DNA from: Oscillospiraceae bacterium
GTDB taxonomy: Bacteria; Bacillota; Clostridia; Oscillospirales; Oscillospiraceae
Reading direction: 5' to 3'
DNA: 64,000 nucleotides
Assembly: GCA_902795045.1 (NCBI GenBank)
Contig: CADBJU010000004.1
Location: forward strand, 29,045 to 93,044
Of this stretch, positions 18,365-27,712 are shown piece by piece; the stretch's first letter is position 1; each line of letters begins with the position of its first letter. A program made the translations under genes and the position numbers. The notes beneath the pieces are model-generated. The model was not told the origin of the DNA, searched no databases, and saw only the letters and a program-made list of their open reading frames with translations.

Positions 18365-18930
18365 GCGCAGCCCAGAAGAAATCCTCTCAGATGCCCGAAT
18401 TTCTGCGCAGATTCTTCGTCGCTCTCAAGCGTCAGCCCTCCATTATCGCGCTGGTGGTCCTGCTGATCGCCTTCTTCCAGTATTCTCTGAACCTGACGCA
18501 TATCTCCGACACCACCGCCAAGATCCAGGGTCCCGGCATGGGCCTGTGCGGCTTTGCCACCATGCTCTTCTCCATGCTGTCCCTGGTCTGCTTCCTCAAC
18601 GCTTTCCCCAAGCGCAAGAAGCCCGTCATTGCGATGGTCGTGCTGATGTTTGTGATGTTCGCTGTGATCATCTTCTGTGATGTGTACTACTCCGGCCTCA
18701 TTACGACGGCCCTGACCCGCGCGGAGAACCCCATCAAGCTCGATGCTTCCACCATTTACATTGCCCAGGCCTACAATGTCCTCCAGACCCACATCATGAT
18801 CGAGGGCATCGGTGTGGCGCTGGTCCTGCTCATGCCGCTTTACACCAAGCTGCTGCGCAAGATCAACACCTCCATCACGGTCGAAGGCAACGGCGATCTG
18901 GGCGTCATCGACATCTCCGGCGAGGATTGA
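18361..18930 (+). CDS. Four-helix membrane protein of unknown function (pectin ABC operon, 3 of 4)
   Basis: 189 residues with four membrane segments (about 28-45, 60-80, 87-108 and 148-165), a Lys/Arg-rich N-terminus, and an acidic C-terminus. Coupled to the ATPase gene by ATGA overlap, with AAAGGAGG upstream. It resembles the other small membrane proteins of this operon in size and topology but not in obvious sequence. Unknown function. Confidence 0.7.
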
Positions 18931-19073
18931 TTCCCAACATGCAAAACCTGTGACAGCCTCACAGCGCTGCCGGCTCAAACGGCGAGACAGCGGCGATCCT
19001 TCCCGCAGGAAAGATCGCCCGCCTCGCTCGGGCGGACAGGGCTATGGGGCTTCACGGGGGAAAAGGAAAATCT

Positions 19074-19712
19074 ATGGCAGGCAACAAAAAACGGCGCGCA
19101 GCCCCCGAGGAGAGCCGCACCACCACGGAGTTTTACAAGCTTCACACAGACGCGGTGCGCGATCTGGTGGAGGCGGACGAGAGCAATTCTCCCGAGGTCT
19201 CCGAGGAGGAGCTGCAAAAATACCGCTCCGGCTCGAAACTCAAGCTTTCGGACTGGACAAAAGCGGTCCTGATCAAAATATGGTTTGCCGGGTCTGTCTG
19301 CTTCTTCATTCTGTGGGGCCTGAGCTCCTACATCGGCGCACATCTGGACCTGATGCTGGTCTTCGCCATTGCGCTCGGCGTGGTGACGGATGTGCTGACC
19401 AACAATATCCTGCGCTATTATGCAAAAACCGAAGGCGACAATGATCGCTTTATGATGTTCCCCCAAAAAAGCTACATCACCTTCCCTTTGAATATTCTCT
19501 ATGCTATTGTTCTGCTTTTCTGCGTGAACATGTTCTATACCCTGTTAAACATCACCCTTTCTGCCGCATCCCGCGGCAGCGGTCTCACGATTGGCGTGGG
19601 CCCGATCCTCTTCGGCATCATCTACACGGCGTTTGACCTCTTGTTTATCACCATGAAACGCACCCTGCGGCAGATTTTTCAGGATGCGAAGAAGAATGCG
19701 AAAGGGCAATGA
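19074..19712 (+). CDS. Four-helix membrane protein of unknown function (pectin ABC operon, 4 of 4)
   Basis: 212 residues. A charged cytoplasmic N-terminus of about 60 residues is followed by four membrane segments (about 68-86, 92-110, 136-155 and 168-190). ATG 19074 is chosen for the AAAAGGA ribosome site. It sits 6 bases before the GH28 gene, so it is cotranscribed with the pectin hydrolases. The 143 bases before it contain two short hairpins (18991-19018 and 19019-19036), suggesting RNA processing or a partial stop. Confidence 0.68.
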   Translation: MAGNKKRRAAPEESRTTTEFYKLHTDAVRDLVEADESNSPEVSEEELQKYRSGSKLKLSDWTKAVLIKIWFAGSVCFFILWGLSSYIGAHLDLMLVFAIALGVVTDVLTNNILRYYAKTEGDNDRFMMFPQKSYITFPLNILYAIVLLFCVNMFYTLLNITLSAASRGSGLTIGVGPILFGIIYTAFDLLFITMKRTLRQIFQDAKKNAKGQ

Positions 19713-19718
19713 TTTATC

Positions 19719-21284
19719 ATGAATGTGAAACTTCTCTTCTCCAGTGTCTCCAGCGCCTGCTTTGAGCTTGAAAACAGCGCGCCCTACTATGCGCCGGAGA
19801 AGTTTACGGTGCTCCTCAACGGCGAGGAGCAATATGAATGCGACCACAACGTTTTCTCCCTGTACGGTCTCAAGCCGGACACGGAATACTGCCTCACAGT
19901 GCGCGGCGAGACTTTTGAATCCGAACGTGAATTTTGGACCAGGGCCGAGACCTGCTGCATCGACGTGCATGCCTTCGGCGCTGTCGGCGACGGTGTTCAC
20001 GATGACACCGAGGCTATCCGCTGCGCCATCGGCTGCCTGCCCGAAAACGGGCGCCTGCTCTTCCCGGCGGGCACGTACCTGACAAAGCCCCAGTTCCTCA
20101 AGAGCCGCATCACCCTGGAATTTTGCGAGGGGGCAACACTCCTCGGCTGGACGAAGCGGGAGGACTATCCCATCATCCCCGGCACCGTCGACGCAGTAGG
20201 AGGGGAAGAGGTACACTTTGCCACCTGGGAGGGCAACGCCGTCCCCATGTATCAGGCCCTGCTCACCGCCCAGTACGCCGAGAACATCACCATCATCGGT
20301 CCCGGTACGGTGGACGGGAACGCCCAGAATACGGACTTCTGGACGAGCTTCCACACCTTCCCGACGGGGAGACCGAGACTGCTGTTCTTGAACCGCTGCA
20401 AAAACGTGACCGTGCACGGCATCCATGCCTGCAACGCAGCCTCATGGCAGCTTCACCCCTATTTCTCCGAGAATCTGAATTTCTACGATCTGCTGATTTC
20501 CGCCCCGAAGCACAGCCCCAACACCGACGCGCTGGACCCTGAGGCCTGCACCGATGTGAACATCATCGGCTGCCGCTTCACGGTGGGCGATGACTGCATC
20601 GCCATCAAGTCCGGCAAGTTTGAGATCGGGCAGAAGTTCAACCGGCCCGCCGCCTTCCACACCATCCGCAACTGCCTCATGGAGTTCGGCCACGGGGCCA
20701 TCACGCTCGGAAGCGAGATCGGCGCGGGTGTCCGGGATCTGACAGTGTCCCAGTGCTGGTTCCGCGGCACGGACAGGGGCCTTCGCATCAAGAGCCGCAG
20801 AGGGCGCGGCAAGAACTGCCGCATCGACGGCGTCCGCTTTGACAATATCCGCATGGAGGGTGTGCTGACCCCCATCGTTATCAACTTATGGTATAACTGC
20901 TGCGATCCCGACCGGGAGAGCGAATACGTCTGGTCCCGTGAGCATCTGCCGGTGGATGACAGGACCCCCTTCATGGGCTCCTTCCGCTTCAGCAATCTTA
21001 CCTGCACGGACGCCGAGGTCGCCGCCTGCTATATCGACGGCCTGCCCGAAGCCCCCATCGACAGCGTGAGCCTCGAGAATGTGGATATCAGCTTTTCTCC
21101 AGACGCAAAGCCCGGAATCCCCATGATGGAGAACTTCGCAAAGGAGCGCTGCCGTCTGGGCCTGTATCTCGACAATGTGCGCCATATCTCCGTTGACAAT
21201 GTGCATCTCAAGGGTGTCGACGGCGATAAGCTCATCGCCAATCATTATGAGACCCTGGAACAGGAAAATTTCAGTGAGGATTGA
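19719..21284 (+). CDS. Polygalacturonase (glycoside hydrolase family 28), cytoplasmic
   Basis: 521 residues: a fibronectin-like N-terminal domain (about 1-85) and a GH28 beta-helix. All catalytic motifs are present: NTD (268-270) in NTDALDPE, the DD pair (291-292) in GDDCIAIKSG, His 325 in FGHGAITLGSE, and RIK in LRIKSRRGRG. It hydrolyses alpha-1,4-galacturonosyl bonds, probably as an exo-enzyme on imported oligomers since there is no signal peptide. The stop overlaps the GH105 gene region, so the two hydrolases are made together. Start has only a weak ribosome site. Confidence 0.9.
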   Translation: MNVKLLFSSVSSACFELENSAPYYAPEKFTVLLNGEEQYECDHNVFSLYGLKPDTEYCLTVRGETFESEREFWTRAETCCIDVHAFGAVGDGVHDDTEAIRCAIGCLPENGRLLFPAGTYLTKPQFLKSRITLEFCEGATLLGWTKREDYPIIPGTVDAVGGEEVHFATWEGNAVPMYQALLTAQYAENITIIGPGTVDGNAQNTDFWTSFHTFPTGRPRLLFLNRCKNVTVHGIHACNAASWQLHPYFSENLNFYDLLISAPKHSPNTDALDPEACTDVNIIGCRFTVGDDCIAIKSGKFEIGQKFNRPAAFHTIRNCLMEFGHGAITLGSEIGAGVRDLTVSQCWFRGTDRGLRIKSRRGRGKNCRIDGVRFDNIRMEGVLTPIVINLWYNCCDPDRESEYVWSREHLPVDDRTPFMGSFRFSNLTCTDAEVAACYIDGLPEAPIDSVSLENVDISFSPDAKPGIPMMENFAKERCRLGLYLDNVRHISVDNVHLKGVDGDKLIANHYETLEQENFSED

Positions 21285-21286
21285 AC

Positions 21287-22411
21287 ATGTACGAGAAAAT
21301 TGACGCTTATGTCCTGAGTCTGATCGAAAAGTCCTCTCCGTCCTGCACGGCCTGGAACATTGAGAGCGTGCGCGAGGGCAAGCCCGCCAGTTGGAACTAC
21401 ATCGATGGCTGTATGATCACGGCTTTGCTCGCCATGAGCGACATCACCGGAGACAAGCGCTACTTCGACTTTGCCGAGAGCTTTATCGACTGGTTTGTGT
21501 TGGAGGACGGGTCCATCAAGACCTATGACCGCTCCAAGTACAATCTCGACGACATCAACGAGGGCCGTGTCCTTTTCACGCTTTACGCGAAGACCGGCAA
21601 GGAAAAATATAAAAAAGCAGCCCGGACGCTGTATCAGCAGATCCGGGAGCAGCCGCGCACCTTCGAGGGAAACTTCTGGCACAAGGCCATCTACCCCAAC
21701 CAGGTGTGGCTCGACGGTCTGTACATGGCGCAGCCCTTTTATGCCCTGTATCAGAAAAACTTCGGTGACGGCGACTACAGCGACATGCTCTCCCAGATCG
21801 AGAATGTCCGCCGCCACATGTTCGATGAAAACAAAAAGCTCTGCTACCACGGCTATGATGCCAGCCGCAGCGCTTTCTGGGCAGACAAGGAGACCGGTCT
21901 TTCCCGGAACTTCTGGCTGAGGAGCATCGGCTGGTTTGCCGTCGCCCTGGCCGATCTGTGCGAGATCATCCCCGAGGGGGAGGTCCACGCCCGCCTGTGC
22001 GGGATCTTCAGGGAACTCATGGAGGGCGCTGCCGCCTACGCAGATGAAGCTACCGGCATGTACTGGCAGGTGCCCGATCAGGGCGGCCGCGAGGGCAACT
22101 ACCTCGAGACCAGCGGCAGCAGCATGCTGGCCTACGCCATGCTCAAGGGCGCGCGTCTCGGTATTCTGGATAAAGAATATGCCGCAAAAGGCGAGAAGAC
22201 CTTCCGCGGCATTGTGGATAAATATCTGTCCTTCACGGACGGCGAACTGAACCTGGGCGGCATCTGCCTCGTCGCGGGCCTCGGCCCGGAGGACAACCGC
22301 CGCCGTGACGGCTCCTACGAGTATTACATCTCGGAGCCCGTGGTGGAAAACGACGCCAAGGGTGTGGCGCCCTTTGTGCTCTGCTACACCGAGATCAAGC
22401 GTCTGGCCTGA
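21287..22411 (+). CDS. Unsaturated rhamnogalacturonyl/galacturonyl hydrolase (GH105, YteR-like)
   Basis: 374 residues, an alpha6/alpha6 barrel of the GH105 family. The general acid Asp is in QVWLDGLYMAQPF, and WNYIDGCM and FWLRSIGWF line the pocket. It removes unsaturated uronic acid from the non-reducing end of oligomers, releasing 5-keto-4-deoxyuronate that KduI and KduD then process. No signal peptide. ATG 21287 follows GTGAGGA and begins just after the GH28 stop. Its 3' end overlaps the convergent AraC gene by 17 bases. Confidence 0.9.
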   Translation: MYEKIDAYVLSLIEKSSPSCTAWNIESVREGKPASWNYIDGCMITALLAMSDITGDKRYFDFAESFIDWFVLEDGSIKTYDRSKYNLDDINEGRVLFTLYAKTGKEKYKKAARTLYQQIREQPRTFEGNFWHKAIYPNQVWLDGLYMAQPFYALYQKNFGDGDYSDMLSQIENVRRHMFDENKKLCYHGYDASRSAFWADKETGLSRNFWLRSIGWFAVALADLCEIIPEGEVHARLCGIFRELMEGAAAYADEATGMYWQVPDQGGREGNYLETSGSSMLAYAMLKGARLGILDKEYAAKGEKTFRGIVDKYLSFTDGELNLGGICLVAGLGPEDNRRRDGSYEYYISEPVVENDAKGVAPFVLCYTEIKRLA

Positions 22412-23186
22412 TCTTGAGGCTTTCCCCGTCCGGCACGGAGGCGTTATCACGCTGACTGCGCTGGTACTGGGATGGGGACATGCCGTATTTCTTCCGAAAG
22501 ATCTTGGAGAAATACAGCGGCTCCCGAAAGCCGCACAGGTGGGCGATCTCCGATATGTTCACCTGCCGCCCCTCCGTAAAGCTCAGGCGTTCGGCCGCGG
22601 CCTGCAGGCGCGTATCCGACAGAAACTGGTGCGGCGTTACCCCGGCCTCGCTTTTGAAGAGCTTGCGCAGATAGTCGTAGTTGAAGGGCAGTGTGCGCAG
22701 ATACTGGTCGAGCTCAAAGTTTTCATCCGGATAGCTGAGAATGATGTTCTTGGCGATTTCCTCCACAATGGGATTTCTCACCGGCATGCTCAGACAGTTG
22801 GAGATGAGGCTTACGATCAGATTGGCGTAGGCCGACAGCAGCAGGGTCTGCTTGCCGGGATTGCTGCCGAAGTAATAGAAGGCGGCGGTGAAGGCGTCCA
22901 AAATAAAATGGTTGCCGTCGTCATGAATCATGGTGGGACGCCGGAGATTCAGCGCCGGATCGCGCACATTCAGGTGGATGTTGGTAAAGCCCGTCTCGCT
23001 TTCGTTCTGATGGTACACGAGCGGCGGGATCAGCACCACATCCCCGGACTTATAGACAATATTGCTGTCGTCAAAGCTGATCCGGCCGGAGCCGCCGGTG
23101 CAGTAGATGAACTCCCAGCTGTTGTGCGCGTGCCGGGAGACTGAAAAGGTAATCAGGTGCTTACCTGCATAGATGATCTCATTCAT
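22395..23186 (-). CDS. AraC-family regulator, candidate for the pectin/hexuronate genes
   Basis: 263 residues. N-terminal cupin (HAHNSWEFIYCTGGSGRI) and C-terminal double helix-turn-helix ending in FREPLYFSKIFRKKYGMSPSQYQ. ATG 23186 follows AGAGGAG by 9 bases. It is divergent from the ABC ATPase-kduI-kduD operon and convergent with GH105, a typical position for a regulator that senses a pectin breakdown product such as KDG or galacturonate. The effector is not known. Confidence 0.87.
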   Translation of the reverse strand: MNEIIYAGKHLITFSVSRHAHNSWEFIYCTGGSGRISFDDSNIVYKSGDVVLIPPLVYHQNESETGFTNIHLNVRDPALNLRRPTMIHDDGNHFILDAFTAAFYYFGSNPGKQTLLLSAYANLIVSLISNCLSMPVRNPIVEEIAKNIILSYPDENFELDQYLRTLPFNYDYLRKLFKSEAGVTPHQFLSDTRLQAAAERLSFTEGRQVNISEIAHLCGFREPLYFSKIFRKKYGMSPSQYQRSQRDNASVPDGESLKIRPDA

Positions 23187-23275
23187 ATACAAGCACTCCT
23201 CTCGCAAAGGATTTTAGCAAAGATTATCCGTTTTGTCCATATCAATGTATTTTATACGATCAAGGGGGATAAACA

Positions 23276-24355
23276 ATGGCATACCTAACGCTGAAAAACA
23301 TCAACAAGATCTACCCGAACGGCTACCACGCGGTACACAATTTCAATCTCGACATGGAGAAGGGTGAATTTATCGTCTTCGTCGGCCCCTCCGGCTGCGG
23401 CAAATCGACGACGCTGCGTATGATCGCCGGTCTTGAGGACATCAGCAACGGTGAATTTCTGATCAACGGCAAGCGCGCCAACGAGCAGGGCCCGCGTGAG
23501 CGCGGCGTGGCGATGGTCTTCCAGAGCTATGCGCTCTATCCCCAGATGAGCGTCTATGACAACATCGCCTTCGGCCTGGAGCTCCAGGGCGCGGACGATG
23601 ACTATATCGACGAGAAGGTGCGCAACACCGCCCGCATCCTCGGTCTGACCGACTATCTGGATCGCCTGCCGAGAGCACTCTCCGGCGGCCAGCGTCAGCG
23701 TGTCGCCATCGGCCGCGCGCTGATCCGCAAGGTGGGCATCTTCCTCATGGACGAGCCTCTCTCCAACCTTGACGCCAAGCAGCGCGTCACCATGCGCTCC
23801 GAGATCACCCAGATCCACCGCGAGACCGGCGCCACTACCATCTACGTCACCCATGACCAGACCGAGGCCATGACCATGGCCGACCGCATCGTCTGCATGA
23901 AGGACGGCTATGTCCAGCAGGTCGGCACTCCGCGCGAGCTGTACTTCGACCCCGTCAACGTCTTCGTCGCGGGCTTCATCGGCGAGCCTCCCATGAACTT
24001 TGTCCGCGCCAAGGTCAAGGACGGCAAGGTCAAGGTCGGTGCAAAGGAGCTCGACCTCACCCCCAAGCTCGGCAAGAAGCTCGGCGATTATGAGGGCAAG
24101 GAGCTGGTCTTCGGCTTCCGTCCCGAGTCCATCAAGCTCGGCGAGCACAAGGAAGCCTATGTCATGCCCGCAAGCGTGGAGCTGACCGAGATGCTGGGCG
24201 ACAACACCAACGTCTACATCAAGATGCAGGAACAGAACGCCATCCTCAAGGCCGATCCGCACGACACCCCCGAGGTCGACAGCAACATTGTTTTCTCGAT
24301 CCCCTACGAGAGCGTCTACCTCTTCGACGGCGAGACCGAGATGGTCATCAAGTAA
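23276..24355 (+). CDS. Second ABC transporter ATPase, MsmX/UgpC type
   Basis: 359 residues, with Walker A GPSGCGKSTT, LSGGQRQRVAIGR, FLMDEPLSNLDA and VTHDQTEA, and a C-terminal TOBE domain. It is close to the ATPase at 17288 and to MsmX, which serves several permeases. No permease pair is adjacent, so it may energise the same pectin importer or distant ones. First gene of the kdu operon, AAGGGGG ribosome site; 13 bases to kduI. Confidence 0.92.
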   Translation: MAYLTLKNINKIYPNGYHAVHNFNLDMEKGEFIVFVGPSGCGKSTTLRMIAGLEDISNGEFLINGKRANEQGPRERGVAMVFQSYALYPQMSVYDNIAFGLELQGADDDYIDEKVRNTARILGLTDYLDRLPRALSGGQRQRVAIGRALIRKVGIFLMDEPLSNLDAKQRVTMRSEITQIHRETGATTIYVTHDQTEAMTMADRIVCMKDGYVQQVGTPRELYFDPVNVFVAGFIGEPPMNFVRAKVKDGKVKVGAKELDLTPKLGKKLGDYEGKELVFGFRPESIKLGEHKEAYVMPASVELTEMLGDNTNVYIKMQEQNAILKADPHDTPEVDSNIVFSIPYESVYLFDGETEMVIK

Positions 24356-24367
24356 AAGGAGGAGCTT

Positions 24368-25210
24368 ATGGATATCCGCTATTCTACCGGCCCCAACGAC
24401 GTAAAGCGCTACACCACCGAGGAGCTCAGAAAGGAATTTTTGATCGAGAATCTCTATGCGGCGGACTCCGTTGTCGCTGTCTACAGCCATGTCGACCGCA
24501 TGGTCACCCTCGGCTGCATGCCGGTCAACGAGACTGTCTCCATCGACAAGGGCATCGACATCTGGGCAAACTTCGGCACCCACTATTTCCTTGAGCGCCG
24601 TGAGATCGGCATCTTCAACATCGGCGGCGCGGGCTCCATCACGGTCGACGGCACGGTATACGAGCTCGGCTATAAGGACTGCCTGTACATCACCATGGGC
24701 GCCAAGGAGGTCCTTTTCAAGAGCGACGATCCCAAGTGCCCCGCCAAGTTCTACATGGTCTCCGCTCCGGCTCACCGCAGCTATGAGACAAGACTTCTCA
24801 AGATCGCGGACGCCAACAAGCGCCCCGTCGGCGAGATGGAGACCTCGAACAAGCGCACCATCAATCAGTTCATCCATCCGAGCGTCCTCAAGACCTGTCA
24901 GCTCTCCATGGGCATGACCGCCCTGGAGCCCGGCAGCGTCTGGAACACCATGCCCGCCCACACCCACGAGCGCCGCATGGAGATCTACATGTACTTTGAA
25001 GTGCCCGAGCATCAGGTGGTCTTCCACATGATGGGCCAGGGCCAGGAGACCCGCCACATCGTCATGCAGAATGAACAGGCGGTCATCTCTCCCTCCTGGT
25101 CGATCCATTCCGGCGCCGGCACCTCGAACTACACCTTTATCTGGGCCATGGGCGGCGAGAACCAGGAGTTCGACGACATGGACAACATCCCGACTGAGAA
25201 TCTGAAATAA
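24368..25210 (+). CDS. kduI: 5-dehydro-4-deoxy-D-glucuronate isomerase
   Basis: 280 residues, full-length for KduI. It converts 5-keto-4-deoxyuronate, the product of GH105 on unsaturated oligogalacturonides, to 3-deoxy-D-glycero-2,5-hexodiulosonate. The cupin zinc site is visible as PAHTHERRMEIYMYFE, plus a later His in SWSIHSGAGTSNY. It is followed after 19 bases by kduD, the next step. Strong AAAGGAGG ribosome site. Confidence 0.95.
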   Translation: MDIRYSTGPNDVKRYTTEELRKEFLIENLYAADSVVAVYSHVDRMVTLGCMPVNETVSIDKGIDIWANFGTHYFLERREIGIFNIGGAGSITVDGTVYELGYKDCLYITMGAKEVLFKSDDPKCPAKFYMVSAPAHRSYETRLLKIADANKRPVGEMETSNKRTINQFIHPSVLKTCQLSMGMTALEPGSVWNTMPAHTHERRMEIYMYFEVPEHQVVFHMMGQGQETRHIVMQNEQAVISPSWSIHSGAGTSNYTFIWAMGGENQEFDDMDNIPTENLK

Positions 25211-25229
25211 TAATTGGAGGTTGATTAAC

Positions 25230-26030
25230 ATGAACATGATGAACAAATTCTCCCTGGAGGGCAAGGTAGCCCTCGTTACCGGCGCGTCCCATGGTATCGG
25301 CATGGCGATCGCCAACGCCTTTGCCGCTGCCGGCGCGACGGTCTGCTTCAACTGCTCCAGCGAGGGCTCCAAGGCCCGCGCACTGGAGGCCTACAAGGCC
25401 AACGGCGTTGACGCCCACGGCTATGTCTGCGATGTCTGCGACGAGGAGGCCGTCAAGGCTCTCGTAGCGCAGATCAAGGAAGAAGTCGGCGTCATCGACA
25501 TTCTTGTGAATAATGCCGGCATTATCAAGCGCATCCCGATGCTCGAGATGAGCGCCGAGGATTTCCGCCGGGTCATCGACGTCGACCTGAACGCCCCCTT
25601 CATCGTCTCCAAGGCCGTCATCCCCGGTATGATCGAGAAGGGCCACGGCAAGATCATCAACATCTGCTCCATGATGAGCGAGCTGGGCCGCGAGACCGTC
25701 TCCGCCTACGCCGCCGCCAAGGGCGGTCTGAAGATGCTGACCCGCAACATCTGCTCCGAGTACGGCCAGTACAACATTCAGTGCAACGGCATCGGCCCCG
25801 GCTATATCGCCACCAGCCAAACCGCGCCCCTGCGTGAGCGCCAGCCCGACGGCAGCCGCCATCCCTTCGATCAGTTCATCATTGCCAAGACCCCCGCTGC
25901 CCGCTGGGGCGAGGCTGAGGACCTGATGGGCCCCGCCGTCTTCCTCGCTTCCGATGCCTCCAACTTTGTCAACGGCCACATCCTCTATGTGGACGGCGGC
26001 ATTCTTGCCTACATTGGCAAACAGCCGTGA
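25230..26030 (+). CDS. kduD: 2-dehydro-3-deoxy-D-gluconate 5-dehydrogenase (SDR)
   Basis: 266 residues. Short-chain dehydrogenase with the nucleotide motif TGASHGIG, NNAG, and catalytic Ser-Tyr-Lys (ICSMMSE, then YAAAK). It reduces the KduI product to 2-keto-3-deoxygluconate with NAD(P)H. SDRs are hard to assign by sequence alone, but position directly after kduI settles it. ATG 25230 follows TTGGAGG by 9 bases; the upstream TTG is unlikely. Confidence 0.9.
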   Translation: MNMMNKFSLEGKVALVTGASHGIGMAIANAFAAAGATVCFNCSSEGSKARALEAYKANGVDAHGYVCDVCDEEAVKALVAQIKEEVGVIDILVNNAGIIKRIPMLEMSAEDFRRVIDVDLNAPFIVSKAVIPGMIEKGHGKIINICSMMSELGRETVSAYAAAKGGLKMLTRNICSEYGQYNIQCNGIGPGYIATSQTAPLRERQPDGSRHPFDQFIIAKTPAARWGEAEDLMGPAVFLASDASNFVNGHILYVDGGILAYIGKQP

Positions 26031-26155
26031 GTCAGAAGAAACTCGCTAAGCTACGCTTCTGCGGTTTCCGAAAGAGCCGCAGAAGCTCCGCGGCCGCTCC
26101 TTCCTTCTTCCTCTCGAAATTGAACCCGCTTCGCTGGGCTTCAATTTCGTAAAGG
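26031..26155. repeat. Intergenic repeat copy A with hairpin
   Basis: Between kduD and the esterase gene. It shares ordered words with 31420-31535, including GTCA-A-GAAACTC, CGCTTC, CGAAAG, AGCTCC, TCCTTCC and TTCCTCTC, and carries a hairpin built on GAAATTGAA and TTCAATTTC at the same place where copy B carries another hairpin. Confidence 0.5.
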
Positions 26156-26190
26156 GGAGCGTGCAACTTGCCGGGAAGGAGGATAAAAAC

Positions 26191-26970
26191 ATGAATATCT
26201 GCTCTTTTCAGGCACACAACGCGCCGGTCATAGGTTACATTCAGGACGACCATGATCGGCTCGTCGCGCATAAAAAAAGACCCGCGATCATCATATGCGC
26301 GGGCGGCGCGTACCGCTGGCTCTCCCCACGGGAGAAGGACCCCGTGGCCCTGAGCTTTGCCGCCATGGGCTATCATACCTTCCTGATCGAGTACTCGGTG
26401 AAGGAAAACGCGGCGGGACTCAAGCCCCTGCGGGAACTTGCGGAGGCCGTGCGCATCATCCGGCAGCGGGCAGGGGAATGGCATATCGAGCCTGAGCACA
26501 TCGCGGTGCTGGGCTTCTCGGCAGGCGGCCACCTGGCCGCAAGCCTTGCCACCCTTTGGCAGCATGAGGATCTTGGATTGGGTGCCGACTGCCGCCCGGA
26601 TGCCATGGTGCTGTGCTACCCGGTCATTACGACGGGAGAGTTCAGACACCCGGAGTCCATCGACTGGGTGACCGGCGGAGATGAGAAGCTCAAGGAGCTT
26701 TTAAGCCTGGAAAAGCAGGTCACAAAGCAAATGCCGCCCACCTTTATCTGGCACTGCACCGGGGACGAATCCGTCCCGGTGGAGAACACGATGCTCCTGA
26801 CAGCCGCCATGCAGCGGGCGGGGGTACCGTATGAATGCCATCTGTTTGCAGGCGGGGCGCATGGGATCTCCATGTGCAATCAGGAGGTCGAGACGCCGTA
26901 TCCCGCCGCGTCGAAATGGGTGGAGCTGTGCAAAACCTGGCTCAATGCGCAATTTGCTTTTACCCCCTGA
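26191..26970 (+). CDS. Alpha/beta hydrolase, acetyl-esterase type (Axe/lipase BD-FAE-like)
   Basis: 259 residues. Typical alpha/beta esterase: oxyanion segment CAGGAYRWLSPRE, nucleophile Ser in GFSAGGH, Asp in CTGDESVPVE and His in GGAHGIS. It is cytoplasmic and, in this operon, most likely removes acetyl groups from imported pectin oligomers (pectin is often acetylated). Substrate is inferred. ATG 26191 follows AAGGAGG. Confidence 0.8.
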   Translation: MNICSFQAHNAPVIGYIQDDHDRLVAHKKRPAIIICAGGAYRWLSPREKDPVALSFAAMGYHTFLIEYSVKENAAGLKPLRELAEAVRIIRQRAGEWHIEPEHIAVLGFSAGGHLAASLATLWQHEDLGLGADCRPDAMVLCYPVITTGEFRHPESIDWVTGGDEKLKELLSLEKQVTKQMPPTFIWHCTGDESVPVENTMLLTAAMQRAGVPYECHLFAGGAHGISMCNQEVETPYPAASKWVELCKTWLNAQFAFTP

Positions 26971-27024
26971 GAAAAAGTATTGTTATCATAAAAACCAAAC
27001 TAAAAAACGAGGAGGAAAACCCCA

Positions 27025-27666
27025 ATGAATGCCATGAATGAAAAGATCAGCGCCATCGGCGTGGTGCCTGTGATCAAGCTCAACCACCCCGAGCGTGACG
27101 CGGTGGGTCTTGCAAAGGCTCTGTGCGCGGGCGGCGTGCCCGTGGCGGAGGTCACCTTTCGCGCTGCCGGCGCTGACAAGGCCATCAAGCTCATGAAGGA
27201 AGCCTGCCCCGACATGCTTGTCGGCGCCGGCACCGTTACCACCACCGCCCACATTGACGCTGTCATCGCAGCCGGCGGCGACTTCATCGTCACCCCGGGC
27301 TTCGACCCCGAGCTGGTTGCCTATGCCCAGGAAAAGAACATCCCCATCTTCCCCGGCTGCACCACGGCGAGTGAATATCATCAGGCACTGAAATTCGGGC
27401 TTGAATTAATAAAATTCTTCCCGGCAGAGCAGTCCGGCGGCCTTGCCAAGATCAAGGCTCTGTCCGCCCCGTTCCCCCAGTTCAAGGTCATGCCCACCGG
27501 CGGCATCAGCCTCAAGAACCTCAAGGACTATATCTCCGCACCTGTCATCGCGGCCTGCGGCGGCAGCTACATGGTCACCGCCGATCTCATCGACAACAAC
27601 AAGTGGGATGAGATCACGGACCTCTGCAGGAAGTCCAGAGAGATCGTCGAAGAAGCCAGAAAGTAA
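27025..27666 (+). CDS. eda: KDPG/KHG aldolase
   Basis: 213 residues, class I aldolase. Catalytic Glu in PVAEVTFR and Schiff-base Lys in ELIKFFPAE; GTV and GGIS phosphate loops are present. It splits 2-keto-3-deoxy-6-phosphogluconate into pyruvate and glyceraldehyde-3-phosphate, the end of the hexuronate route. 46 bases separate it from the two KDG kinases. AACGAGGAGG ribosome site. Confidence 0.94.
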   Translation: MNAMNEKISAIGVVPVIKLNHPERDAVGLAKALCAGGVPVAEVTFRAAGADKAIKLMKEACPDMLVGAGTVTTTAHIDAVIAAGGDFIVTPGFDPELVAYAQEKNIPIFPGCTTASEYHQALKFGLELIKFFPAEQSGGLAKIKALSAPFPQFKVMPTGGISLKNLKDYISAPVIAACGGSYMVTADLIDNNKWDEITDLCRKSREIVEEARK

Positions 27667-27712
27667 TCGTTTATAAAACGTCTGTTGAATATTTTTAGGA
27701 GGATTGATTATC

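Noticed and set aside
23285-25372. 695-codon minus-strand frame opposite the ATPase and kduI
   Set aside because: Antisense shadow of two well-identified genes; its composition is Val/Leu/Asp/Gly-rich as expected for such shadows.
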